Shown here: in pieces, positions 13,101-24,109 of the stretch | Numbering within the stretch: position 1 is the stretch's first letter | How the letters are laid out: each line of letters opens with the position of its first letter | NCBI GenBank assembly: GCA_949130495.1 | Contig: OX422222.1 | Span: forward strand, 278,432,109-278,496,108 | Source of the DNA: Sambucus nigra | Lineage: Eukaryota > Streptophyta > Magnoliopsida > Dipsacales > Adoxaceae | Direction: 5' to 3' | Length of the DNA: 64,000 nt | Program-made: the position numbers and the translations under genes | Notes under the pieces: generated by a model | The model's input: only the letters and a program-made list of their open reading frames with translations | What the model was told of the DNA's origin: nothing | Database searches by the model: none

Positions 13101-16100
13101 CCTAAGTTTAGATATTTTCAAAATATCTTTGTATTCTCAAACTTGGGGTCCCGTGATCGCGCAATCAGTTCCTTCGAGTTACATTGGTCGTGTGCGAGGT
13201 GTTGGTGCCTCTCATGGGGCCGTTCGGAGGTTGTTTTGGGGTTTCACCCTCTAAGGCCATTTTTTAAGCTTAAGTCTATATATTTTCAAATTATCGTCAT
13301 ATTCTCAAATCGAGGGTGCCGTGATCACTCGGTTAGTTTGTACGAGTTACATTGGTCCCGTGCGAGGTATTGGTGCCTCTCACGGGGCCATTTAGGGATT
13401 GTTTCAGGATTTCGCCCTCTGATTCCATTTTTTAAGCCTAAGTCTAGATATTTTTAACTATTGTCGTATTCTCAAATCGAGGGTCTTGTGCACGCGATCA
13501 GTTCCTACGAGTTACATTAGTCCCGTGTGAGGTGTTGGTGCCTCTCACAAGGCTGTTCGGGGGTTGTTTCGTGGTTTGGCCCTCTAATGCTATTTTTAAG
13601 CCTAAGTCCTGATATTTTCAAATTATCCTTATATTCTTAAATAGTGGGTCCCGTGATCACGTGATTAATTCGTACGAGTTACATTGGTCCCGTGCGAGAT
13701 GTTGGTGCCTCTTACGGGGCAATTTGGGGGTTATTTCAGGGTTTCTCCCTCTAATTCCATTTTTTGAGCCTAAGTCTAGATATTTTCAATTATAGTCGTA
13801 TTCTCAAATCGAGGGTCCCCTGATCACGCAGTCAGTTCCTACGAGTTACATTGGTCCAGTGCGAGGTGTTGGTGCCTCTCACGGGGCCATTCGGGTGTTG
13901 TTTCGTGTGTTCGCACTCTAAAGCTATGTTTTCAATTCTAAGTACTCATATATGCCAATTATCCTCGTACTCTCAGACCAGGAGTCTCGTGATTGGGCGG
14001 TCTGTTCGTATGAGTTACGTTGGGGTTGTACGAGGTACTGGTGCCTCTCACGGCACCTATCGGGTGTTATTTCGAGTTTTGGTCATCTAATTCCTTTTTT
14101 TAGGCCTAAGTCTATATATTTTCAAATTATCATCGTACTCTCAAACAGGGGGGTCACGTGATTGCGCGATCAATTCGTACGAGGAATTGGTCCCGTGCGA
14201 GGTGGTGGTGCCTCTCACGGGGTTGTTCGGGGGTTGTTTTGGGGGTTTCCCCCTCTAAGGCCATTTTCTAAGCCTAAGTTTAGATATTTTCTAATTATCA
14301 TCGTATTCTTAAACCAGGGGTCCCGTGATCGCGTGGTTAGTTCGTACGAGTTACATTGGTCCCGTGCGAGCTGTTGGTGCCTCTCATAGGGCCATTCGGG
14401 GTTTGTTTTGGGGTTTCTCCCTCTATTGCCATTGTTTAAGCCTAAGTCCTGATATTTTTAAATTATCCTCATATTCTCAAACTGGGGGTCCCGTGATCGC
14501 GCGGTCAGTTTTTACAAGTTACATTGGTCCCGTGCAAGGTGTTGGTGCCTCTCACGGGGCCATTCGGGGGCTGCTTCGGGTTTAACCATCTAACACCATG
14601 TTTTTTAGCCTAATTCCTTATATTTTCATATTATCCATGTATTCTCAAAGTGGGGGTCCCGTGATCACGCGGTCAATTCGTACGAGTTACATTGGTCCCA
14701 TGCGAGGTGTTGGTGCCTCTCACGGGACCGTTTGAGGGTTGTTTTGGGGTTTCAACCTCTAATGCCATTTTTTAAGCCTAAGTCTATATATTTTCAAATT
14801 ATCATCGTATTCTCAAACCGAGGGTCCCGTGATCACGCAGTCAGTTGTTATGAGTTACATTGGTCCCATGCGAGGTGTTGGTGCCTCTTACGGGGCCATT
14901 CTTGTTTCAGAGTTTTGCCCTCTAATGCCACTTTTTAAGCCTAAGTCTAGATATTATCAAATTATCGCCATATTCTCAAATCGAGGGTCCCGTGATCACG
15001 TGATAAGTTCCTACAAGTTCCATTTGTCCCGTGCGAGGGGTGGGTGCCTTTCATGGGGCCATTCGGGTGCTGTTTTGGGTGTTCGCACTCTAAAGCTATG
15101 TTTTTAAGCTTAAGTCCTGATATATTCAAATTATCCTCGTACTGTCAAACTGAGAGTCTCATGATCACACGGTCTATTCGTACGAGTTACATTGGTCCCC
15201 TACGAGGTGTTGCTGCCTCTCACGGCGCCTATCGGGTGTTATTTCGGGTTTTGGCCATCTGATGCCATTTTTAAGTCTATGCCTACATATTTTCAAATTA
15301 TTATCGTACTCCCGTGATCACACGGTCAGTTAGTACGAGTTACATTGGTCTTGTGCGAGTTGTTAGTGCCTCTTACGGGGTCATTCGAGGGTTGTTTTGA
15401 GGTTTCTCCCTCTAGTGCCATTTTTAAGCCTAAGTCTAGATATTTTCTAATTATCGTTATATTCTCAAACTGGGGGTCCCGTGATCGCGTGGTCAATTCT
15501 TACGAGTTATATTGCTCTCGTGCGAGGTGTTGGTGCCTCTCATGGGTCCATTCGGGGGTTGTTTCGGGGTTTCACCCTCTAATGCCATTTTTAAGCCTAA
15601 GTCCTGATATTTTCAAATTATCCTCATATTCTCTAATCAGGGGTCTCATGATCGTGCGGTCAGTTCCTACGAGCTACATTGGTCTCGTGCGAGGTATTGG
15701 TGCTTCTCATGGGACCGTTCGGGTTTTGGCAATCTAACGCCATATATTTAATCTTAATTCCTTATTTTTCAAATTATCCTTGTATTCTCAAACTTAGGGT
15801 CCCGTGATCACGTGTTCAGTTCGTACGAGTTACATTGGTCCTGTGCGAGGTGTTGGTGCCTCTCACGGGACCGTTCGGGGGTTGTTTCGGGGTGTCGCCC
15901 TCTAATGCCATTTTTAAGCCTAATTCTATATATTTTCAAATTATTATCATATTCTTAAATCGGGGGTCCTGTGATTGTCCGGTCAGTTCCTACGAGTTAT
16001 ATTGGTCCCGTGCGAGGTGTTGGTGCCTCTCTCGGGCCGTTTGGGTGATGTTTTGGGATTTGGCCATGTAATGCCATTTTTTAAGCTTAAGTCTATAAAT

Positions 16101-16938
16101 TTTCAAATTATCATCGTATTCTCAAACCGGGGGTCCCATGATCGTGCTATCTATTCGTATGAGTTACATTGGTCCTGTGCGAGGTGTTAGTGCCTCTCAC
16201 AGGGCCGTTTGGGGCCTATTTCGAATTTTTTCCCTCTAACGCCATGTTTTTAAGCCTAAGTCCTGATATTTACCAATTATCCTCATATTCTCAAATCGGG
16301 AGTCCCGTGATCACGCGATCAGTTCCTACGAGTTACATTTGTCCCGTGTGAGGTATTGGTACCTCTCACGGGGCCGTTCAGGGGTTGTTTTGGGTTTTCA
16401 CCGTCGAACGCCATATTTTTAAGCCTAAGTCTGGAAATTTTCAAATTATCCTCGTATTCTCAAACTGAGAGTTTTTTGATCGTGCGGTCAGTTCCTACGA
16501 GTTACATTGGTCCCGTGCGAGGTGTTAGTGCCTCTCATGTGGCCGTTTGGGGGCTGTTTCGAGTTTTCATCGTCTAACGCTATTTATAACCCTAAGTCTT
16601 AATATTTTCAAATTATCCTCGTATTCTCAAATCGGGAGTCTCTTGATCGCACGGTTAGTTCCTATGAGTTAGATTTGTCCTGCGCGAGGGGTTAGCGCCT
16701 CTCACTGGGCCGTTCAGGGGTTATTTCGAGTTTTCGCCCTCTAACGCCGTGTTTTTAAACCTAAGTCCTGATATATTAAAATTATCCTTGTATTCTCAAA
16801 TAAGGAGTCCCGTGATCATGTGGTCTGTTCATTTGAGTTACATTTGTCCTGTGAGAGGTGTTGGTGACTCTCATGGGGCCGTTAGGGGGCTGGTTTTGGT
16901 TTTCGCCCTCTCACGCCATGTTTTTAAGCCTAAGTCCT

Positions 16939-17414
16939 AAAAACCTAGATTTGTTATTTTCATTGGAAGTATATTTATAGTTGGTGTTGAAACAGTCAAT
17001 AAAAGATTCTTGAGAGCCTCAAACAACTCGCATCCTTCTTTTTAAATTATTTTATGATCAAACGATCAAGGTATAACTTAGTTACTCTTGATCAAACTGT
17101 TCAAGGTATTTATAACTGCTATATATAACAACCGCTTCTATATATAGTTGTTGCTATATATAGTTGCTATATTTATTTATTTATTTTAGCATGAAAGCAT
17201 ATTTCTTATAAATTGATATTCATAAAGACTAGGAACTCTAATTAATGTTTTTGAGTTGGACTAGGACTAGAATTCGTTCAAAATTTAAACTAATCTTGCT
17301 AAATTTCCATTTTCAAACCACTGGATAGAATCTCTGAAACACTACCTAAAAGACATGTCTCATTTCTTATTTTTTTCTCCCTATATGAACAAGAAACCAT
17401 ACACATTGCATACC
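16939..17414. other. Left part of the insertion in the satellite; no coding signal
   Basis: Satellite sequence stops after AAGCCTAAGTCCT at 16938 and unique AT-rich sequence follows. It includes CTATATATA-rich stretches at 17125-17170 and a TTTATTTATTTATTT run near 17170. It lies downstream of the RAD1 pseudogene in that gene's direction, so part of it could be former 3' untranslated sequence. I see no clear poly-A tail and no transposon end. Confidence 0.5.
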
Positions 17415-18194
17415 CTACGAATCATTTTTGATGTCTTCTACCTCTACTTTGACAAAGAACTCTATATAAGCAATGCGGCTGGGCTGTTGATAGCCAGCAC
17501 AATCAATGTGGGTGTGTGAAGAAGATGGCCTTGTAACTGAAACTTGGTGCTGAACTTTTACCATTCCTCAATTATCTTTCATAGCGTTACTTGGTATGTT
17601 TGAAGTTGTTGCATGAAGTAACTTTCATTTGTACCTGTAGGAAATTCTGTGATCACAATGGAATGCAATCAAAATATCAGTATTTGCAAAATACATGAAG
17701 TCTATATGTAAATACCCATGGCCTTCACCTTTAAACATGACAGAAGGAGGAGCTAGTAGGAGGATTATCTGAATACTTGAGCCTAGCCATTCCAGATCAT
17801 CGATAGCTTCCTTCAAAGTTGCAGGCTTAACAGTAAAACTGTGGGGAGTCCTTCCTGTAGGTTTGAAGTTATAGTCCCATGAAATCGTGTCCGAGATTCT
17901 AGTTCTGATCTTCGTGTAAATGCAAGCATCTAATGAATCAACATATTTGAGAAGAAGGTGCATGTCAGGGCCTGGATATTGAATTTCAATGGTGGTAGAA
18001 TGTTCAGGAACGAAAAATGTATTGAGAGAGTCAACAAGAATTCCCAAACTCACTGCAAACCTAGTCTGCCCTCGTGTTCCATACCCATAACGAACAAAAG
18101 GCTCGTGTTGTAGATAAACTTTGGCTTGAAGACAAGTGGTACAACCGATGTAGATTTTATTTTGTATGGATTTTTTATTTTCACAAAAATCCAA
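17415..18194 (-). pseudogene. RAD1: RAD1 checkpoint clamp subunit pseudogene (5'-truncated, intronless)
   Basis: The minus-strand frame reads as a plant RAD1-like protein. RAD1 is a subunit of the 9-1-1 DNA-damage sliding clamp (RAD9-RAD1-HUS1) that is loaded at DNA lesions in the nucleus. Recognisable pieces in order are LQAKVYLQHE, RFAVSLGILVDSLNTF, EIQYPGPDMHLLLKYVDSLD, SWDYNF, TVKPATLKEAIDDLEWLGSS, GEGHGYLHIDFMYFANTD and LIAFHCDHRISYRYK. After a TGA at 17625-17627 the same frame continues with HATTSNIP, a second TGA at 17568-17570, then KVQHQVSV, GYQQPSRIAYIEFFVK and a natural-looking stop at 17415-17417. There is no frameshift. About 10 residues seem deleted near 17570. The N-terminal ~50 residues are missing, and the frame before about 18131 is unrelated sequence opened by a TTG. 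Lack of introns, 5' truncation and stops suggest a dead retrocopy. No host function is expected. Confidence 0.85.
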
Positions 18195-18236
18195 GTGGCT
18201 TCAAAGTTACAAAAAAGATGAAAATTTGGGTAATTT

Positions 18237-19278
18237 GATATAAATTATGAGTATATTACTATGAAATTGTGAGTCTAGTGATCACATGGTCGGTTCCTAC
18301 AAGTTAGATTGGTGCCATGCGAGGTGTCGGTACCTTTCACGAGGCCGTTTGGGGACTACTTTGGGGTGTCGCCCTCTAACGTCGTGTTTTCAATCCTAAG
18401 TCTTGATATTTTCAAATTATCATCGTATTCTCAAATCGGGACTCCAATGACCATGCAGTCAGTTCCTACGAGTTACATTTGTCCCGTGCGATGTGCCGGT
18501 GCCTTTCACGGGGCCGTTTATGGGATGTTTTGGGGTTTCCCCCTCTAGCGCCATGTTTTTTAGCCTAAGTCCAGTCATTTTCAAATTATCATTGTATTAT
18601 CAAATCGGGAGTTCGATGACCACGCGGTCAGTTTCTGCGAGTTATATTTGTCCTGTACGAGGTATTGGTGCCTCTCATGGGGCTGTTTTGAGGTGTCTCC
18701 CTCTAATACTGTGTTTTTAAGCCTAAGTCTAGATATTTTCAAATTATCTCTGTATTCTCAAATTGGGAGTCGCGTGACCACGTGATTAGTTCCTACGAGT
18801 TACATTTGTCCCGTGCGAGGTGTCGGTGCCTTTTATGGGGCCGTTTGGGGGCTATTTCGGTGTGTCGCCCTCTAACGCCGTGTTTTTAAGCCTAAGTCCA
18901 AATATTTTCAAATTATCACCGTATTCGCAAATCGGGAGTCGGGTGAACACACGGTCAGTTTCTACGAGTTACATTTGTCCCGTACGAGGTGTCGGTGCCT
19001 CTCACTAGACCGTTTGGGGGCTATTTCGGGGTGTCACCCTCTAACGCTGTGTTTTTAAGCCTAAGTCACGATATTTTCAAATTATCATCGTATTATCAAA
19101 CCGGAAGTCAGTGACCACGTGGTCGGTTCCTATGAGTTACATTGATTCCATGCGAGGTGTTAGTGCCTCTGATGAGGCCGTTTGGGGGATGTTTCGGGTT
19201 TCTCCCCTCTAACGCCATGTTTTTAAACTTAAGTCTACACATTTTCAAGTTATCATCTTATTCTCAAAACGGGAGTCT
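18237..19278. repeat. Satellite array, right-hand segment (about six monomers)
   Basis: Monomers resume at GATATAAATTATGAG (18237), exactly where the left array broke off in phase. Landmarks follow at about 18395, 18562, 18720, 18888, 19058 and 19230. These copies carry the edge subtype seen from about 16200 (CGGGAGTC instead of GGGGGTCC, and CTCTAACGCCGTG). The last monomer decays after ACGGGAGTC at about 19275. Confidence 0.95.
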
Positions 19279-20561
19279 AAAATATTTTCAACATATTATC
19301 CAACAATCAAACTAATAATTATCCCATACTTCTTCTAACATACTATCCAACAACAAGCCAACAACCAATAATTATCCAACAACCAAACCAAACAAAACCA
19401 ATAATTATCCCATACTCCTTATATCATCTAAAAGATTTAATAGATAATGCATATCAGTTATATAACTACTTGAGTTAAAGTAAAGAGTACCTAGTGTGTA
19501 ATGAAAAACTGGTATGTAATATAGAACTTGTATCCAATTGGTTAGATCTGCAATACGTAAATAATGTGTTATGAAGAACGGGTAGGTAAAATTAAAGAAA
19601 GTACCTCACAAAACCACTGAAGAATTATATATGCTACCTATAATATGTAACATATTTACATATGTCACAGATTTATTCCCCCATCTTAACATCGCAATTC
19701 GAACGAACATGAGCAACCTACTGCCTATAATATGTGTGAAATCAACATAATTATGGCATACATGTTAAGTTAAAATATGAATTAATGGAATCAAGTTGCA
19801 TTTGTTCCATGTCAAGTTGTAGCCTCCTAATATCTTGACGTAAGCGTACAAAAATGCACATTAATCCTAAGATATGTGATATAATTTTTCATAGGCAAAT
19901 CAAGAACACACCCAACAAATTTAATAACATGTACACTTATCGACACTATCGTAACAAGTTTACTAACATTTGCAGAAACACCTACAAATAAGATTGACAA
20001 TTACATAACTACTTTAGTTAAAGTAAAGAGTAGCTGGTAGGATACAAATAATATTGACAAGGATAAACATTCGTAAAAGTAACTAAACATTCGTACATCA
20101 AAGTAAAGTGTTAATACAATGTCAATATCATAATATGATACAAAGTGAGATAAACATAATAAAAAAACACCCCATTCAAGCCTGCTAAAATGTGTGTAAA
20201 TATAAAAAATATATATAATCTTTTTGACATATTTACAACCATGTTATGTGAAAAGAAATTTGACAAGACATGTAAGGCCAACTTAGGGAAAACAATCCAT
20301 ATTTTAATCCAACTTAGGGAAAACATTCCAACTTAGGGCAAACGTGTGTGAACGAACATGTGTGTTTCTGTGTGTGAACGAACATGCAGCTAGTGCAGTG
20401 TTATAGAGATAACCTTAACAATCTCATTGAGAATTTTTTAAGACAATTATTCTACTTTATCGGGAAAGAAACTACGAAAATTGAAAATCCCACCAAATCG
20501 CCCAAATTGTAACACAAATCCGCCAACAAAGTCATATACCAAAATCATCTTCCCAACAACA
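19279..20561. other. AT-rich spacer without coding evidence
   Basis: The segment opens with an A/C-rich low-complexity tract at 19300-19420 built from AACAACCAAA and ATAATTATCC variants. A short direct repeat, GAGTTAAAGTAAAGAGTA, occurs near 19472 and as TAGTTAAAGTAAAGAGTA near 20015. GAACGAACATG occurs three times between 19700 and 20390. Reading frames here are short and have no recognisable domain. Confidence 0.6.
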
Positions 20562-20590
20562 CTTAATATTCATAAATTATGAATATTAAG
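20562..20590. repeat. Near-perfect 29-bp AT palindrome
   Basis: The arms CTTAATATTCATAA and TTATGAATATTAAG are exact reverse complements around a single central A. It stands 28 bp before the larger hairpin at 20619 and could be part of the same element. Confidence 0.85.
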
Positions 20591-20618
20591 TCTAGTTAAA
20601 AAAGAGTCCTTCTAGGTT

Positions 20619-20729
20619 GACACAATTGATGTGTCGCACCCTCATTCACTTGTGTCCGGGCTCCACTAGGCTACATCCCTGACGGGACCCAGACACGAGC
20701 GAATGAGGGTACGACACGTCAATTGTGTC
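20619..20729. repeat. Long hairpin with ~46-bp arms (foldback or MITE-like)
   Basis: The left arm starts GACACAATTGATGTGTCG and the right arm ends with the reverse complement form GACACGTCAATTGTGTC. The arms are about 46 bp, with a ~19-nt loop (ACTAGGCTACATCCCTGAC). The mismatches I can see are all transitions, as expected from decay of methylated cytosines in a once perfect inverted repeat. There is no coding capacity. It may be a small foldback element or an inverted-repeat transcript precursor; I do not recognise a family. Confidence 0.8.
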
Positions 20730-21245
20730 ACAAAATTGTGGCAGACTAATATTTCTCGTTAAAGAAATAAAGATCCATAAATCCTTAAAATCATTTAGAA
20801 AATACAGTTAAAAAATATACAACTACTGCCTAAGAATGAGAAATCATAGTTGAGATCTGTAAAAATCAAAATCCTAATTGAGAACTGTAAAAATCAAAAT
20901 ATACAATTGGTTTTATATTTAAAATAGTCACAAAATGCATTCTGTTAAAAAACGATATGAAAAAACCGTATGTGTTTGAGTTTGAGGAAACTAACCTGAG
21001 TTCCTCAGATTTATTGTTGGACCTAGATCCGTGAATCAAATCTTCACACCAACTTATGGAACTGAAGTCAACATTACGCCCAAAAAAAATTGTGTGAAGC
21101 ACCCGAAACTAACCATTTGATATTGAGCAAAAAATATAATGTCTAGGGTTTTAAAAAATATTTTGTCAAAAAAAATAACCCAATACAATTTATAGGGTTT
21201 ATTGACATAAAATACAATTTCTTCATAGCTACACACATATAAACA

Positions 21246-21570
21246 TAACTCTATACATACACACACACACACACACATACACACACACACATATAAACAT
21301 AAATCTATACATACACACACAAACACACACACACACACACACACATAAACATAAATCTATACATACACACACATACCCGCACATAATGAGAATTGAAATG
21401 CACAAACACACACAATGAGAATCGAAATTAGGGAGAGAGATAGGAGGAAATGAGGATATGTGAAGTATGAAATCGAAATTAGGGCTTTAGACACCTATTG
21501 AAATGGCTTTAGAAAAATCTATACACACACACACAAATCATCACAAATCTATACATACACACATACCTTT
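21246..21570. repeat. CA/CATA microsatellite cluster
   Basis: Runs of (CA)n separated by ATATAAACATAA and CTATACATA units cover 21246-21372. Shorter runs lie at 21405-21412 and 21522-21562. Minus-strand open frames here are cysteine-valine repeats produced by the TGTG strand and are not genes. Confidence 0.9.
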
Positions 21571-21667
21571 AGACAAATTGCCAGAAATCGCACATCGAAT
21601 GGCTTTAGATAGTGAAATTGTTCAACCGAAATTAGGATGCGGCGGGAATTTTTTTAAGCTCTGAACC

Positions 21668-22155
21668 TGGTCACATCCTAAAGTCGTGACCCACCATGCA
21701 TGACCAATAAATTAAGGTCTAGTGCTCCATTGAACTTGGTCACGGCCTATAGCCGTGATCCACCATGTGCGACCAATAAAACCATCACAATCGGTGTTCA
21801 AATGAGGGATGGTCACGGCCTCAAGCCGTGACCCACACCAAGAAATGGTAATGGCCCCCAGCCATAACCCGCAGTGTATGTGTGTGTGTGGTGCTTCATC
21901 ATGCCTATGACCACAGCCCAAGTCCATGACCCATTCATGACATGGCTTAGAGGGAATTTTTGCACGAATTTTGCGCGAAGATGGTCACCACGTGGTCACG
22001 TCCTAACTCCCTGACCACTATGGGTCACGAACTTGGGCCGTGACCCCTTCCAGAGCATCCATGACTCAGTGTTGTAATGAATATGGTCACGCCAAAAATT
22101 GAGATGGTCACGGCCCAAGTCCGCGACCAACTGGTCGCGGACCTGGGCCGTTACC
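21668..22155. promoter_or_regulatory. Array of GGTCACGGCC dyads upstream of a TATA box
   Basis: About eight units of the form GGTCACGGCC, 4-6 spacer bases, then GCCGTGACC occur near 21669, 21736, 21811, 21846, 21909, 21983, 22023 and 22106. The last is the strongest: 24-bp arms at 22106-22155 differ at only two positions (GGTCACGGCCCAAGTCCGCG against its complement). Spacing is irregular at 36-83 bp, and several units carry transition mutations. Such clusters of direct and inverted motifs resemble subterminal transposase sites of plant DNA transposons, or a multi-site enhancer. The TATA box 42 bp further on favours a promoter role, but that is inference. Confidence 0.65.
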
Positions 22156-22196
22156 CACTGGGCATGACCATTCACGGGATTTGGTGTAGTGTTGTG

Positions 22197-22205
22197 TATA
22201 AAAGG
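22197..22205 (+). promoter_or_regulatory. Candidate TATA box for the antisense ORF
   Basis: TATAAAAGG lies 80 bp before the ATG at 22277 and directly behind the dyad array. A pyrimidine-rich leader (TTTCTTTTCTTGCTTCTC) lies between. The layout is that of a plant core promoter. Confidence 0.6.
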
Positions 22206-22276
22206 AGGGGAATGGGGTGTGTTTTCTTTACCAACACCCACATTTCTTTTCTTGCTTCTCATTTTATATTCCTTAA

Positions 22277-23545
22277 ATGGCTCTTCCGATGAATGAAAAA
22301 TTATCCTCTTATCTTGAAGTTCTGGAGGCCATATGCCTTTATAATGTTGACTATGATACTTTCAATTTGCACTGAGTTTCTTTGTGGAGTAATCGAGCCA
22401 TAGACTGGAACTTTCTATCAACGGCGGTACAATTCTGGTACCCTGAGGATGATGTCTTCAATTTTGGCCTGGACGAGGTATGTCCTACCTATAAATAATT
22501 GTCAATAATGTTGGGGGATGGCCCAAGTGTCAAGATAACTATTCTCGATCTTTCTCTTTCTCCCCGGTAATATTTTTCTAACTCTCTCCATATTTCTCCT
22601 TCGACGACTCAACTGTTGGTTACTTGAGGGAATATTTCTTTTTAGGCGGTTATGTACTCAATGCGCTTGAGGGGCTTTGATTATGCTGACTTGTCCGGAG
22701 CTATTGCTTTGGGCCTTACTGCGAGCCTTTTACTGGTGACAGTGGATTTAACAGTTGATCCTTAAGTGGTTGCGATAGCGACATGGATGTCTTACCGTCA
22801 TAATCTTACGGAGGTGGTGCTAGAATAGACCCTACATGGTTTAGGTGATTGGAAAGACGGTCGTTCTAACTTTCTGAGGGGGAACATGATAATGTTGTTT
22901 ATGTGTCTTGTAGAGATGTTTCGTTTGGTGACCCCTCCTAAGTATCCTTGGTGGGTGTGTCTAATTTTTTTATCCAATCTTTCTTCAATTTTGACCCATT
23001 AGTAGAGAATTGGGTTAACCGGTTTATGGCGCACGAATTTTTGTGTCGTCATTGGTCGGCGCTATGGTGGGGAAGTTGTAGCCTTTTTTGTAGCTAGGAG
23101 AGTATCGGTATGTGAAGTTAGTTTGCCTTTTCCAGACTTCCTTTTATTTCCCGTGGTGGCTTCTATGACAAGTTAGATGGGAATAAATTATGCCTCCTCG
23201 CATAACGAACTTCTTCCCAGTGGAGAACTTGCCTTAATCATTGCAGATGATGTTCGCCCCCTTGTGGCAACATTATAGACCGTCATAATCTATAGGAGGG
23301 GTCTGGCATGTGTCTGGGGACTACCTGAAGTGGTTGTGGAAGCGGGTAGTGGAGAATATCATGGAATAAGAGACTGGGCAAAAGTGGCTTGTCACCTTCA
23401 ACACCATGGAGGAAGTTGTTATCGTTTCTTCCAAACTTGTCAGGGCATATCGCTCCATAGAGTGCGTACGGAGTCTTAACATGGAGTGGGAGACTTGGGG
23501 ACCTCCAGGGGCTAGGAATGATGATCAAGCAGGGCCATCTGGTAG
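22277..23545 (+). pseudogene. Decayed ORF antisense to the Ty3 element, DUF7745-like
   Basis: An ATG in good context (TTAAATGGCT) starts a frame that runs 32 codons to a TGA at 22373. Coding-like sequence continues in broken frames. Readable pieces include AIDWNFLSTAVQFWYPEDDVF, then LDEVCPTYK, ALGLTASLLLVTVDLTVDP, VAIATWMSYRHNLTEVVL, GNMIMLFMCLVEMFRLVTPP and LALIIADDVRPLVATL. The first piece resembles the plant DUF7745 or mobile-domain type found in retroelement-borne extra ORFs (a filler of the form FW-P----F-FG---PTY). This match is from memory and weak. It lies behind the integrase of the minus-strand Ty3/gypsy element and points the opposite way. That is the known arrangement of extra antisense ORFs in the Tat lineage. 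At least four stops and one or more frameshifts make it non-functional. Confidence 0.45.
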
Positions 23546-24109
23546 TTGAGGATAATGTTTGTGAAGTCGGGTAACATTTTTTGAAGCTAAGGTAATTTTG
23601 GTGTCTTTGTGTGGGGTTAGGGATAATTTTTGTGAAGGTTGGTAAGGATTAGGTTTGGTTAAGATGGTTTATTCAGTGAAAGGGGTGGTCTGTGTAACTC
23701 TCTTCACTGTTACTTCATGTAATGGAGATGCATTCCTTTATTAGAAAAAAAATGATTTTGATCATATTTTGTTGTGCCTCTTGATGAGTTTTGCATTTTA
23801 ATTATCTATACCAATCTCGAAGGCGTATATAATCCTTCTGTTCATGTAAGTGATAAGATGGACCACCGTTCTCGGAGGTTAGAAAATAATTTCATTTTGT
23901 GAAAAAAGGGGACCATTCCCATATATGGCATATAGGCTGCTCACGTACCTCTGGGGGTTTTGAAAAATTTCATGAGTTTCATTTTGAAAATAAACATTTT
24001 TGAGAGGATCATGTCCCACGTAGTTCTAGATAGGGAAAATGAATAATTTTTTTAGTAAAATAGAAGGGGGGTGAGACGAGTTGTGGCGTGCCGAGATTTT
24101 AGACTAAGG
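23546..24109. other. Spacer between the antisense ORF and pol
   Basis: This is low-information AT-rich sequence between two convergent coding remnants. I see no ORF, repeat or hairpin of note. Confidence 0.4.

Larger units (their letters stand above)
1..16938. repeat. Tandem satellite array, ~168-bp monomer, about 100 copies
   Basis: The landmark AAGCCTAAGT recurs at 151, 320, 487, 654, 822 and 991, and so on to 16925, giving a period of 167-169 bp. Each monomer runs in the same order: AAGCCTAAGT, GATATTTTCAAATTATC, CTCAAA, a GGGGGTCCCGTGATCAC box, TACGAGTTACATTGGTCCC, GTGCGAGGTGTTGGTGCC, TCTCACGGGGCC, then CCTCTAATGCCATTTTT. All copies are head to tail. Neighbours differ at many positions, so the array is not freshly homogenised. 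The length lies in the range of many plant centromeric or subtelomeric satellites, but no centromere-specific protein or retroelement evidence is visible. The array continues past the left edge of the window. Open frames run across monomers only because 168 is a multiple of three. Confidence 0.97.

Noticed and set aside
1..16938. CRISPR-like interpretation of the regular repeats
   Set aside because: Units are contiguous ~168-bp tandem monomers without unique spacers, in a plant genome with LTR retrotransposons.
252..16940. Many 60-173-codon open frames across the satellite with repeated peptide phrases
   Set aside because: The monomer of about 168 bp is 56 codons, so frames free of stops in one monomer stay open in neighbours. 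Starts are arbitrary, and indels break the frames every few monomers.
21054..21411. Minus-strand Cys/Val-rich frames
   Set aside because: They are translations of the (CA)n microsatellite and have no other support.
22470..22650. Spliced intron in the antisense ORF (GAG|GTATGT ... TTTTTAG|GC)
   Set aside because: The splice-like signals are plausible, but the sequence between them also reads as coding (CPTYK and following), and the gene is broken anyway.
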